Made by a program: the position numbers and the translations under genes. This document shows, one piece after another, positions 9,766 through 19,100 of a stretch of DNA of 64,000 nt (within the stretch, counting starts at the first letter, position 1; each line of letters opens with the position of its first letter). The notes below the pieces were generated by a model. It did no database searches and was not told the DNA's origin. It saw only the letters and a program-made list of their open reading frames with translations. Source of the DNA: Nostoc sp. HK-01 (GTDB lineage Bacteria; Cyanobacteriota; Cyanobacteriia; Cyanobacteriales; Nostocaceae); contig AP018318.1 in the NCBI GenBank assembly GCA_003990705.1, positions 3,785,501 to 3,849,500 of the forward strand. The letters run 5' to 3'.

Positions 9766-9795
9766 TACCCACTTCTTAAAGAAGTCGGGGATATT
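9766..9795. repeat. CCCACTTC/GAAGT-GGG hairpin, possible IS200/IS605 end remnant
   Basis: Between the two tandem esterases lies ACCCACTTCTTAAAGAAGT followed by CGGGG, a short stem with a TTAAA loop. Sequence of this kind is found at right ends of IS200/IS605-family elements in cyanobacteria, as I recall. No transposase or TnpB remains here, so it would be a scar; it could equally be an intergenic processing or attenuation hairpin. Confidence 0.35.
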
Positions 9796-9820
9796 AGCCT
9801 CTTTTACGAGCTATAAATAC

Positions 9821-10723
9821 ATGAAAATTTCTAAAATTTTTCTAAGTTTAGCAGGTGCGATCGCTATTCTTAGTACTACAACATATTACTATGTTTTTAT
9901 CTTAGGTGCGCCACAATTAGATCCACCCCAAAAACAAGCAGATACAGGCTTAAAATTTCAGATAGAAACTTTCAATTCCCAAGCTATGGGTACAGTTCGC
10001 CAATATGGTGTGATTTTACCTCCTAACTATCAGAAAAATCCCCAAACCCTCTATCCAGTTATATTTTTATTACATGGTGGCCATGATGATGCGCGCGCTT
10101 ATGCTGATAAATATGCCATCATAAGCGTATTACATGAATTATATAAAACTGGCAAATTACCACCATCAATTATCATTACACCAGATGGTAATGATAATCG
10201 CGGTTCTAGCCCTTTATATGACCCCGATTATTATGATGGGACTAATGGCAAAATTGCGACTTTAATTGGTTTAGAATTAGTACAAGTTGTTAAGTCACGC
10301 TACCGGACTTTAGAGCAACCAAAATTTTGGGCTTTAGGAGGTCTATCTTCTGGTGGATGGGGAGCATTTAATATTGGGTTACGCTATCTCAACAACTTCA
10401 ATATATTATTTAGTCATAGCGGTTACTTTACCGATAACAGTGGAGCGCAAAATAGTCCTTTACAAATAGTTCAACAGCTATCAATTGTTGATGAAAAACG
10501 ACTAAGAATATATCTTGATGCAGGTTTGAATGATTCTAATTTGTTGGCTTCTACTAAAGCTTTTCACCAAGTCCTAAACAAATTAAATATAGCTAATGTC
10601 TTCTATGCTTTTCCTGGAGGCCACGGTTTATCTGGTGCAGATATTGGCTGGAATTACTTTCACAAGCATTTAAAAGATTCCCTCTCTTATGTGGGAGAAC
10701 AATTTAAAGCAGCTAAAAAATAG
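9821..10723 (+). CDS. Secreted esterase, copy 2
   Basis: A 300-aa paralogue of the preceding lipoprotein esterase: same order of LLHGGH, ITPDGNDNRGSSP, GLSSG (Ser176), SHSGYFTDNSGAQNSP and a late GGHG with the putative catalytic His. The longest frame opens at a GTG (9734) inside the previous gene, but the ATG at 9821 directly starts a signal-anchor (KIFLSLAGAIAIL) and is preferred. Unlike copy 1 it has no lipobox, so it is probably anchored by the N-terminal helix or released. Tandem duplication with different envelope localisation is inferred. Confidence 0.87.
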   Translation: MKISKIFLSLAGAIAILSTTTYYYVFILGAPQLDPPQKQADTGLKFQIETFNSQAMGTVRQYGVILPPNYQKNPQTLYPVIFLLHGGHDDARAYADKYAIISVLHELYKTGKLPPSIIITPDGNDNRGSSPLYDPDYYDGTNGKIATLIGLELVQVVKSRYRTLEQPKFWALGGLSSGGWGAFNIGLRYLNNFNILFSHSGYFTDNSGAQNSPLQIVQQLSIVDEKRLRIYLDAGLNDSNLLASTKAFHQVLNKLNIANVFYAFPGGHGLSGADIGWNYFHKHLKDSLSYVGEQFKAAKK

Positions 10724-10767
10724 TTACGTGGATTTTAGTAGATAAATATAATAATTTAAACTAACTA

Positions 10768-12438
10768 ATGATTAAGAATTTCAAAACTCAAATTGGACTT
10801 TGGAGCGTAGCTGTCCTAACTGGGTTAGTGGGAATAGTCAATGTTTTATCCGCAGTTACACCAAACTTGTATGGGCGGAATCATTGGTTAAAGGAATTTT
10901 TACCATTTGAAATTCGTGCAAGCGGTCATATATTTGCTGCCCTAACAGGCTTTGTTTTGCTAACATTAGCGACTAATTTATTACGCCGCAAGCGTGTTGC
11001 TTGGCTATTATCAATTAGTTTATTAATTATTTCGATTTTTAGCCATCTACTCAAAGGATTAGATTATGAAGAAAGTATATTGTCTGGTATCTTGCTAGGA
11101 CAATTAATTTTGATGCGCCATGTGTTTACAGCCCAATCAGATAGACCTTCAATTGCTAGAGGTGTGCGGGTATTGATTGGGGCTTTGCTATTTACCTTGG
11201 CTTATGGAACAGTGGGATTTTATTTATTAGATGGTAAATTTACAGAAAATTTTAATTGGCGAGAAGCCATAATTCAGACTTTGGCAATGTTTTTTGCTGA
11301 AGATAATTGGGGGTTACAACCTACTACTAAATTTGGAGAATTTTTCGCTAATTCTATATATGTAATTGCTGCCAGCACAGTTACCTTTGCAGTCGTGATG
11401 CTGTTGCAGCCTGTATTTTTGGCAAATCCAGCAACTTCTATTGAACGACAAAAAGCCAAAGAAATTGTTGAACATTATGGTTGCTCTTCGTTAGCAGCAT
11501 TTACACTGTTAAGTGATAAAAGTTACTTTTTTAGTCCTTCTGGTAAAAGTGTGATTGCTTATGTACCAAAAGGACGGGGTGCGATCGCTCTTGGAGATCC
11601 CATCGGCCCAATTGAAGACCGCAAAGAAGTAATTGTGAGTTTTCAGCAGTTTTGTCAACGCAACGATTGGTATCCAGCCTTTTATCAAACTTTACCCGAC
11701 GATATCGACCTCTATACTTCGCTAGGATTTAGGGTACTGAAGATTGGCGAAGAGGCGATCGTTGACTTGCAGAACTTTACTCTACAAGGTAAAGCGGGTA
11801 AAAACTTTCGCCCATCAATTAATCGGTTAACGAAACTTGGATATCAAGTCAACTTTTATCAACCGCCCATAGCAAATGACTTGTTACATCAACTCAAACC
11901 TGTGAGCGACGAATGGTTAAAGATGGCGCAAGGCTCAGAAAAACGCTTTTCTTTAGGGTGGTTTGACGAAACTTATCTGCGTAATTGCATAATTGCGGTT
12001 GTGCATACTCCAGAAGGTGGGATCGCGGCTTTCACCAACGTTTTACCAGAGTATCAGCTAAACGAAATCACCATTGATATGATGCGCCATCGTTCCACAA
12101 TGGAAAATGGGATGATGGACTTTTTATTTACTTCCCTGCTGCAACATTTTAAAGAAGAAGGCTACGATAGCTTTAATTTTGGACTTTCCGCTTTGGCTGG
12201 AGTTGGTGACAATCCAGAGTCACGCCGCTTAGAGAAAGTTCTACACTATCTTTACGAACATTTGAATCACTTTTACAACTTCCAAGGCTTACACGCCTAC
12301 AAAGACAAGTTTCGTCCTAGTTGGGAACCCCGTTATTTGGTTTATCCTAGTTTAACAGCTTTACCCAATGTCGTTGTCGGCTTAATTCGCGCCGACTCAG
12401 GCGATCGCCTCCTCGATTATTTCAAACCAGGAGCCTAA
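10768..12438 (+). CDS. MprF-type phosphatidylglycerol lysyltransferase (DUF2156)
   Basis: A 556-aa protein. About six hydrophobic helices occupy residues 10-215, followed by a soluble GNAT-like DUF2156 domain (about 230-545) with the family blocks RGAIALGDPIG, KAGKNFRPSINRL, and FKEEGYDSFNFGLSALAG, ending YKDKFRPSWEPRYLVYP as in MprF synthase domains (residue blocks given separately; each is under 20 aa). Known members transfer lysine from Lys-tRNA to phosphatidylglycerol. The N-terminal flippase domain of MprF is missing but a stand-alone UPF0104 protein is encoded at 6924-7853. It follows the esterases by 44 bp on the same strand. Confidence 0.88.
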   Translation: MIKNFKTQIGLWSVAVLTGLVGIVNVLSAVTPNLYGRNHWLKEFLPFEIRASGHIFAALTGFVLLTLATNLLRRKRVAWLLSISLLIISIFSHLLKGLDYEESILSGILLGQLILMRHVFTAQSDRPSIARGVRVLIGALLFTLAYGTVGFYLLDGKFTENFNWREAIIQTLAMFFAEDNWGLQPTTKFGEFFANSIYVIAASTVTFAVVMLLQPVFLANPATSIERQKAKEIVEHYGCSSLAAFTLLSDKSYFFSPSGKSVIAYVPKGRGAIALGDPIGPIEDRKEVIVSFQQFCQRNDWYPAFYQTLPDDIDLYTSLGFRVLKIGEEAIVDLQNFTLQGKAGKNFRPSINRLTKLGYQVNFYQPPIANDLLHQLKPVSDEWLKMAQGSEKRFSLGWFDETYLRNCIIAVVHTPEGGIAAFTNVLPEYQLNEITIDMMRHRSTMENGMMDFLFTSLLQHFKEEGYDSFNFGLSALAGVGDNPESRRLEKVLHYLYEHLNHFYNFQGLHAYKDKFRPSWEPRYLVYPSLTALPNVVVGLIRADSGDRLLDYFKPGA

Positions 12439-12493
12439 TTAATTGACGGTGTTGGGGGATAAATTTTGAATTTTATTAGCTTAAGTATAATTG

Positions 12494-12536
12494 CGTAATT
12501 CGTAATTAGATCAGGAATGAAAAATTACGAATTACG
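12494..12536. terminator. 14-bp perfect inverted repeat between convergent genes
   Basis: Arms CGTAATTCGTAATT (12494-12507) and AATTACGAATTACG (12523-12536) around a 15-nt loop. It lies between the convergent lysyltransferase and DnaJ genes and may terminate both. The AATTCGTAATTA core also occurs after polA (26077-26087), so it is also a dispersed repeat. Confidence 0.55.
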
Positions 12537-12545
12537 GATGAAGAA

Positions 12546-13556
12546 TTACAACTTAACTTGTTGTAAATGACTGCGAGGGTTATATGTACGTATCGCCCTA
12601 ATTTTTTCATAATACTCGCGTTCTTGTGGGCTGAGGTCTTTTGGTGGGGCGATCGCCACTTTTACCATTTGATCGCCACGTCCACCTTTAGGTAGTGGCC
12701 AGCCTTTACCCCGTAAACGTAACGATTGACCAGAACGCACTCCCGCAGGTAGCTTAACATTGACATTGCCATCGGGTGTAGGCACATCAATCGAAGCTCC
12801 CAAGGTGGCTTCATCGGGTGTAATTGGCACTTCACAAACCAAATTATCGCCTTCAATTTGGAAGAACGAGTGGGGTTGCAGTTCAACTTTTAAATATAAA
12901 TCTCCCCGCTGTTGCGTCATGGGGTTGATTTGACCTTTACCCCGCACCCGCAAACGAGTACCGGGTTTAGCACCAGCGGGAATGCGAACGTCAATGGTTT
13001 CATTGCCCAAACTAAAGCGCTTCTGTACACCAGCAAAGGCTTCCGCAAAAGTCAAGCTAATTGTCGCTTCCGTATCTGGAGCAGCACCAGCACCAACATC
13101 TTGGAAACCAAAATCGTTAAAACCGCTGCCAAAACCGCCACCAGGTCTACCTGTAGCCGTGCGATAAGAGTAGTTTTGTCTACCAGTCGAGCGAGTACCA
13201 GGCGCACCACCACCAAAGCGGCCTAACAACTCATTAATAAATTCATCAAAACTGCCGTATTGGCTGAAATCGAAACCATTCATATCAACCCCAGCACCGC
13301 CGCCAGGGAAACCTTCACCCACTTGTTTCCAATATTGACCAAACTGGTCATATTTTTTGCGCTTATCTGGGTCAGATAAGACTTCGTAGGCTTCGTTTAC
13401 TTCTTTAAACCGGGCTTCTGCTTGTTTGTTCCCTGGATTAACATCAGGGTGAAACTTGCGGGCTAGTTTACGAAAGGCTTGCTTAATTTCTTCTGGAGTG
13501 GCAGTCTTACTAACTCCCAAAAGTGAATAATAATCTTTGAAGTCGGTTGCAGCCAT
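12546..13556 (-). CDS. DnaJ/CbpA-type J-domain co-chaperone without zinc finger
   Basis: A 336-aa type II Hsp40. J domain at residues 7-72 with the HPD motif ([10 protein letters not shown]); a Gly/Phe-rich linker at about 75-160; then the C-terminal client-binding beta domains. No CxxCxGxG zinc finger is present, which separates it from canonical DnaJ. It is expected to stimulate DnaK. The ATG at 13556 is preceded by a strong Shine-Dalgarno AGGAGG about 8 nt upstream on the coding strand. Confidence 0.93.
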   Translation of the reverse strand: MAATDFKDYYSLLGVSKTATPEEIKQAFRKLARKFHPDVNPGNKQAEARFKEVNEAYEVLSDPDKRKKYDQFGQYWKQVGEGFPGGGAGVDMNGFDFSQYGSFDEFINELLGRFGGGAPGTRSTGRQNYSYRTATGRPGGGFGSGFNDFGFQDVGAGAAPDTEATISLTFAEAFAGVQKRFSLGNETIDVRIPAGAKPGTRLRVRGKGQINPMTQQRGDLYLKVELQPHSFFQIEGDNLVCEVPITPDEATLGASIDVPTPDGNVNVKLPAGVRSGQSLRLRGKGWPLPKGGRGDQMVKVAIAPPKDLSPQEREYYEKIRAIRTYNPRSHLQQVKL

Positions 13557-13770
13557 CTACCAGCCTCCTGTAGAAATTTCCTTTAAGTTTTTTTGTAAGA
13601 TGGGAGATTTATATTTTGCTAGGTATAATGCCCAGCAATGAGATTCTGATTTTAAATTAACAAACAATACACCAAATCAAGTGGGGTTCTTGCTCACTAC
13701 ACCAGCGCAATTTCCGTACTCTGGAAAAAGGGAGTGAAGTCTGAAGTCTGAAATTTCATGCTTTAGCCTC

Positions 13771-13801
13771 CTGCCTTTTGCCTTTTGCCTTTTGCCTTTT
13801 G
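13771..13801. repeat. Heptanucleotide STRR (TGCCTTT)n
   Basis: Four tandem copies of TGCCTTT ending 6 bp before the stop codon of the ATPase gene. A short AGTCTGA doublet lies just upstream (about 13740-13752). Short tandemly repeated repetitive sequences of 7 bp are a known hallmark of heterocystous cyanobacteria. Confidence 0.85.
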
Positions 13802-13806
13802 ACTAT

Positions 13807-14505
13807 TCACCCTATTTTAATCAAGTCGTCTAATCCTTCTTCTAAACTAGGTGGAGCGTCCCGGAGTTGACGGTGCATCCGCAAGATTACTTCTTCGGGA
13901 ACTTGGCGATCGCGGCGTTTATTTCGTGCTAAACACAGCCATACTGGGGTAGTAATCCAAATTCCTACGATTTGAGTAAAGCCCAAGTTACGGCTGAAGG
14001 CGATAAGTTCGCGGCGGTGGCTTCTTTGAGCATTCGTAGCATCAAAAATCGCTGATTGATTAGCGGCAACAGTTTGTTGGAGTTGCCGTTCAACTTCTTG
14101 CCAAACCAGAAACCAAGGCCCTTGAATTATTTCATCCCCAAACAATTGCCCCCGGATAGCATCTGTAGAAATCAGCTGCATCTGGGGGCATTCAGCAATT
14201 AATTGTTTTGCCACAGTTGACTTACCGCTACCCGGAAGGCCAATGAGTAGTATAAGTTGTGTTAGCGGTAGCGGGGCGTTCAGCCCGTGCTGAGTGCTGA
14301 GGAGCCACTGCGTTGGGAGGGTTCCCCGACTTGTTCGCCGAAGGCGTTCCCGAAGGGTCGCAAGTGGCATTGCTGAGTCAGAAGCTAACAGAGAACAGTG
14401 GTAATCAGTTATACTCATAACTCCAAGTTTAAAACTCAGCACTTTTAACTCAGCAAGAAGTTGCAAGGGGGGTTTCCCTCCGGGCAAACTTCGGTGATTC
14501 AGCAC
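13807..14505 (-). CDS. AAA_33-type P-loop ATPase/kinase with repeat-derived N-terminus
   Basis: The core (about residues 84-232) is a small polynucleotide-kinase-like P-loop protein: hydrophobic strand LILLIGLPGSGKST (Walker A), ISTDAIRGQLFG, a Walker-B-like AIFDATN with a following RR, and a helical lid. It probably phosphorylates an unidentified small substrate or RNA. The first ~83 residues do not look like family sequence: the DNA there is two palindromic intergenic repeats (near 14302-14372 and 14455-14490). Possible starts are GTG 14505, ATG 14418 and ATG 14370; none is adjacent to the Walker strand where homologues normally begin. It starts 3 bp from the glgC stop, so the two are probably one transcript. 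Confidence 0.75.
   Translation of the reverse strand: MLNHRSLPGGKPPLQLLAELKVLSFKLGVMSITDYHCSLLASDSAMPLATLRERLRRTSRGTLPTQWLLSTQHGLNAPLPLTQLILLIGLPGSGKSTVAKQLIAECPQMQLISTDAIRGQLFGDEIIQGPWFLVWQEVERQLQQTVAANQSAIFDATNAQRSHRRELIAFSRNLGFTQIVGIWITTPVWLCLARNKRRDRQVPEEVILRMHRQLRDAPPSLEEGLDDLIKIG
14302..14372. repeat. Palindromic dispersed repeat inside the ATPase reading frame
   Basis: Outer inverted arms GCCACTGCG and CGCAAGTGGC enclose GGGTTCCCCGACTTG and GTTCGCCGAAGGCGTTCC. The same element, same orientation and arms (GCCAGTGCG / GCAACTGGC), sits in the intergenic DNA at 29087-29152. Here it is translated as part of the N-terminus of the P-loop protein. Confidence 0.8.
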
Positions 14506-14507
14506 TT

Positions 14508-15797
14508 TTAAATAATTGTGCCATCAGGAATCACAGCGTTTTTCAAAACAACGACAATACCGCTACGGATGTAAAAGCCTTGACCTTCACGGTCAGCTTC
14601 TTGCACGTTATCTTTGTTGATGATTTTCACATCGTGACCAATGCGAGCATTTTTATCAATAATTGCCCGACGAATAATGGTATCTGTACCAATACCTACG
14701 GGAATGTCATTTTTTTCGATGCTGCATTGACGTTCGACAGAAGCTTGATAAAAGTCTGCACCCATGAGCAAAGATTCCTCGATGACACAGCCCGATTCAA
14801 TTCGCGATCGCACACCTAAAACTGAATGTTGAATGCGGCAGTTTTTCAAAATACAGCCTTCACCAATAATTGATTCGGTGACATGACATTCTAATAATTT
14901 GGTAGGTGGTAGATAACGTGGGCGCGTGTAAATCGGGGCTTCTTCATCGTAGAAGCTAAAAGGTGGTTGTGGTTGCTGGGTCAAGGCTAAATTGGCATTA
15001 TAAAATGCTTCAATAGTCCCAATATCTTCCCAGTAATCATCAAATAAATAAGCTTGAATGTTGTAATCTTGGGCGGCATCAGGAATAATTTCTTTGCCAA
15101 AATCAGTCCTTTCTAATTTTTCCCGCAACAACTTGATCAAAACTTCTCTTTTGAAAACATAAATCCCCATTGAGGCGATGTATGGCTGTTGTTGGGCTTG
15201 TTCTTTATTTAAACCCAAGACAGTGGTATCAACCTGCATTTTAGTTAAAGCCTCACCTTTGGGCTTTTCACTAAAATCAATAACTCGACCAGCTTGATCA
15301 ATTTTCATCAAACCAAAATCAGAAGCCCGGCGATCGTCAATGGGTATTACTGAGAGCGTAATATCAGCATTGGTGTCTCGATGGCGCTGAATAAATTGGC
15401 GGTAATCCATCCGGTAAAGATGATCACCAGAAAGAATCAAATACTCATCTACATCCCATTCCTCCAACATCCATAGATACTGACGCACCGCATCGGCTGT
15501 ACCTTGGAACCAGTTTGGGTTTTCTGGTGTTTGCTGTGCAGCTAACACTTCCACAAACCCTTCACTGAATCCACTAAAATTATAGGTACGCGCAATGTGA
15601 CGGTTCAGAGAGGCTGAGTTGAATTGTGTCAGGACGTAGATTTTAAAAATTTCCGAGTTAATACAGTTACTAACAGGGATATCGATTAAACGATACTTCC
15701 CTGCGACGGGTACTGCTGGTTTTGCTCGGAGTTTGGTTAAAGGGTAAAGGCGGGTGCCTGCGCCACCACCGAGAATGATTGCTAAAACTTTTTTCAC
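14508..15797 (-). CDS. glgC: Glucose-1-phosphate adenylyltransferase GlgC
   Basis: Makes ADP-glucose from ATP and glucose-1-phosphate, the committed step of glycogen synthesis. The 429-aa length and sequence match cyanobacterial GlgC: N-terminal [20 protein letters not shown] at residues 10-29, the sugar-nucleotide site [11 protein letters not shown], the catalytic [10 protein letters not shown], and a left-handed beta-helix C-terminal domain binding the activator 3-phosphoglycerate. The start is GTG (15797), which places the hydrophobic first strand at the N-terminus as in homologues. The downstream P-loop gene begins within 3 bp. Confidence 0.97.
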   Translation of the reverse strand: MKKVLAIILGGGAGTRLYPLTKLRAKPAVPVAGKYRLIDIPVSNCINSEIFKIYVLTQFNSASLNRHIARTYNFSGFSEGFVEVLAAQQTPENPNWFQGTADAVRQYLWMLEEWDVDEYLILSGDHLYRMDYRQFIQRHRDTNADITLSVIPIDDRRASDFGLMKIDQAGRVIDFSEKPKGEALTKMQVDTTVLGLNKEQAQQQPYIASMGIYVFKREVLIKLLREKLERTDFGKEIIPDAAQDYNIQAYLFDDYWEDIGTIEAFYNANLALTQQPQPPFSFYDEEAPIYTRPRYLPPTKLLECHVTESIIGEGCILKNCRIQHSVLGVRSRIESGCVIEESLLMGADFYQASVERQCSIEKNDIPVGIGTDTIIRRAIIDKNARIGHDVKIINKDNVQEADREGQGFYIRSGIVVVLKNAVIPDGTII

Positions 15798-16196
15798 AAA
15801 ATTTCTCCCGACTGCCTTTCAACTCTCACTCCCAGTTTATGACTGTATGTAGCCTCTGATAAGGGGGGATCGAAGATTCTCAGAAATGAATTTGGGAAAA
15901 TCACGTAAAAAGAGAATGGCAAAGTCTTTTGGTATCAATGTTTGATGATTCGTTCAGATATTCATCTAAGTGGCAGCAGCAATCTTGAATATCTCAGATC
16001 CAAAAATTAGTTCACCCAATTTTCTCTATGAGAAACAGTGCAATGAAATTAGTAGTATGAGGAGCGTGCATACTGTGACATACTTGCTCATAAATCTTAA
16101 CTGCATAATATCTGTCTCTAGTGGGCTAAAGTCAAGCGATGCAACAGCGTATTTTATTTACAGGTTATGCAACAACCCCATCATCGTTTATAAAAC
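15798..16196. other. Divergent intergenic region, promoters only
   Basis: A 399-bp gap between divergent glgC and the CheB-CheR hybrid kinase. A 76-codon frame at 15970-16200 runs into the next gene, has no ribosome-binding site and no cyanobacterial-like composition, and is not called. No operator or riboswitch was recognised. Confidence 0.5.
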
Positions 16197-19100
16197 ATGA
16201 ACCCTAGGCGGCCAAAAAAACCTCAGTCTTCTACTCCTGACCAAGAGCATGAGGAAAATCAAAATGAATTATTTCCCATTGTGGGGATTGGTGCATCTGC
16301 CGGAGGTTTAGAAGCATTTACCCAATTACTTAGCCATTTGCCTAGTGATACTGGTATGGGATTTGTGTTGATTCAACACTTAAGCCCCGACCAAAAAAGT
16401 TTGTTGGTTGAGATTCTGTCACGAGCTACTCAGATGCCGGTAGTGCAAGCAGAAAATGAGATGGTGGTAAAACCGAATCATGTTTATGTGATTCCCCCCA
16501 ATGCCATGATGACCATCTCGGAGGGAAAACTACAACTGAGTCCGCGTCAAAAGATTCGCAGTCAGGTTATGTCAGTTGATACGTTCTTTTTTTCCTTGGC
16601 GCAAGAACGGGGAAGCAAAGCTATTGCGGTGGTGCTGTCTGGGGGCGATGCGGATGGTGCTAGGGGTTTAGAAGCAATTAAGGAAGCAGGAGGGATTACC
16701 TTTGCCCAATGTGAAGAATCGGCACAAGTGAGTAGTATGCCGAATACGGCGGTGGCTTCTGGTCAGGTAGACTTTGTGTTAACACCACAAGCGATCGCTC
16801 AAGAATTAGCCAAAATCAGTCATCATCCTTATGTTAGTTATCCCACCCCCGAAAAATCGGCTGACGTTATCCCCACAGATAGCAATGCTCTTTCTATCAT
16901 CTTTAGTTTATTAAAAGCTACTACGGGGGTTGATTTTAACCACTACAAACAAACCACCCTCAAGCGGCGGATTCTGCGACGGATGATTTTATATAAGTTA
17001 GAGAGATTAGAAGATTATGTACGTTATCTTCAGGATCATCCGGCAGAAGTGACAGCCTTGTATTACGATGCACTAATTACGCTGACGAGTTTTTTCCGCG
17101 ATCCTGAAGCGTTTGAAGCTTTAAAAACCAAAGTATTTCCGATTATTACCAAAGAACAATCGAGTGATTCTGCCATTCGCATCTGGGTGGCGGGATGTTC
17201 CACGGGTGAAGAAGCCTACTCGATGGCGATTTGCTTACAGGAATATTTGCACAATCAGGGAATTAATCGCCCTATCCAAGTGTTTGCTACTGATGTTAAT
17301 GAGATAGCCATTGAGAAAGCGAGAATCGGTATTTACAAGCATAACCAATTAATCGATGTCTCAGCCGATCGCCTCCAGCGCTTTTTTGTCCCTGTAGAAG
17401 GTGGCTATCAAATTAGCAAGCCAGTGCGGGAAGTGTGCGTTTTTGCCAGACAAAACCTAATTGGTGATCCGCCTTTTTCGCGCCTAGATTTGATTACCTG
17501 TCGCAATGTACTGATTTATTTGGGTTCTGGTGTTCAAAAGAAACTGCTTCCCATTTTCCACTATGCTCTGAAGCCACAAGGCTTTTTAATGCTAGGCACA
17601 TCAGAGACAGTCGGCGAGTTTAGCAACTTGTTTGCTTTGATTGACCGCAAGTACAAAATTTATTCTGGCAAAATGGCTGCTACTCGGCCGACGATTGATT
17701 TAGTTCCCAACAATTATGCCATCGGAGCTACCAATCCGCCGCCACTAGTCAGAGAAGAGATGGGGAATGACTTAGAAATTCAAAAAGTGGCTGACCGGAT
17801 TATTTTGAACCAATACACACCAGTTGGTGTAGTGATTGACAATGATCTAGAAATTGTGCAATTTCGGGGACAAACTAGCCCTTATTTGCAACTACCATCA
17901 GGCAGACCCAGTTTTAATCTGCTGAAGATAGCTAAAGAAGAATTACGGCTAGAACTACGTACTGCTATCCACCAAGCGAAAAAGCACGGAATAGCGGTGA
18001 CTAAAGAAGGTATGCAAATTCGAGACGCAGATCAAGTCAAACGGATCAGAATTGATGTGATCCCATTTGATGCGCCTGTAGTCGATACAGGACGCTACTT
18101 TTTGGTGATGTTTGCAGAGATGAGCGCGATCGCCACTTCTATGTTAGGTGTTGCTGGCGATGAGTCAAGCCCAGCCACCAGTAATCGCACCCGCAATCGC
18201 GCACGCAAACCAACCGATGACCAAAAGGAAATTAACCAACTCAAACAAGATTTAGCCACAACTAAAGAATATTTACAATCAATTATTGAAGAACAACAAG
18301 CCACTAACCAAGACTTGAGAGCCGCTAACGAAGAAATTCTCTCTAGTAACGAAGAATTACAAAGCACCAATGAAGAACTAGAAACGGCTAAAGAAGAAAT
18401 TCAGGCAACTAATGAAGAATTAAACACAATTAACGACGAACTGCAACGCCGCAATCTTGAATCAACTCAAGTCAGTAACGATTTACAAAATCTCCTGAGC
18501 AGTATCAATCTGCCAATTATTATGCTAGGAGGCGATTTACGCATTCGTCGCTTTACTCCTGTAGCCGAAAGAATTTTTAACCTGATTCCTTCCGATGTCG
18601 GGCGACCATTTAGTGATATTAATCACAACTTAAATATTCCTGACTTAGAGCAGCAGATTATCGAAGTCATCCGCACACTCAACTTTAAAACTCAAGAGGT
18701 ACAAGACCAAGAGGGACACTGGTATGATTTACGCATTCGTCCCTATCGCACAATAGACAACAAAATTGACGGTGCTGTAGTGGTTTTGGTGGATATTGAC
18801 GAACTCAAACGCAGCGCCAGACAAATCACAGCAGCTAGAGATTACGCCGAAGCAATTGTCGCCACTGTGCGAGAATCTTTGGTCGTGTTAGATACAGATT
18901 TACGCGTAATTACCGCTAATCAGTTTTTCTACGAAAAATTTCAGGTATTGCCAGCAGAAACCGAACAGTGCTTGATTTATGAAATCGGCAATGGGCAGTG
19001 GAATATCCCGCAATTGCGATCGCTCCTAGAAGAAATTCTGCCCCACCAAAGCCAATTTCAAGACATGGAAATTGAAAATGAATTTGAGCAAATTGGGCAG

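Noticed and set aside
15970-16200. 76-codon plus-strand frame ahead of the CheB-CheR kinase
   Set aside because: No ribosome-binding site, runs into the next gene and shows no protein-like pattern.
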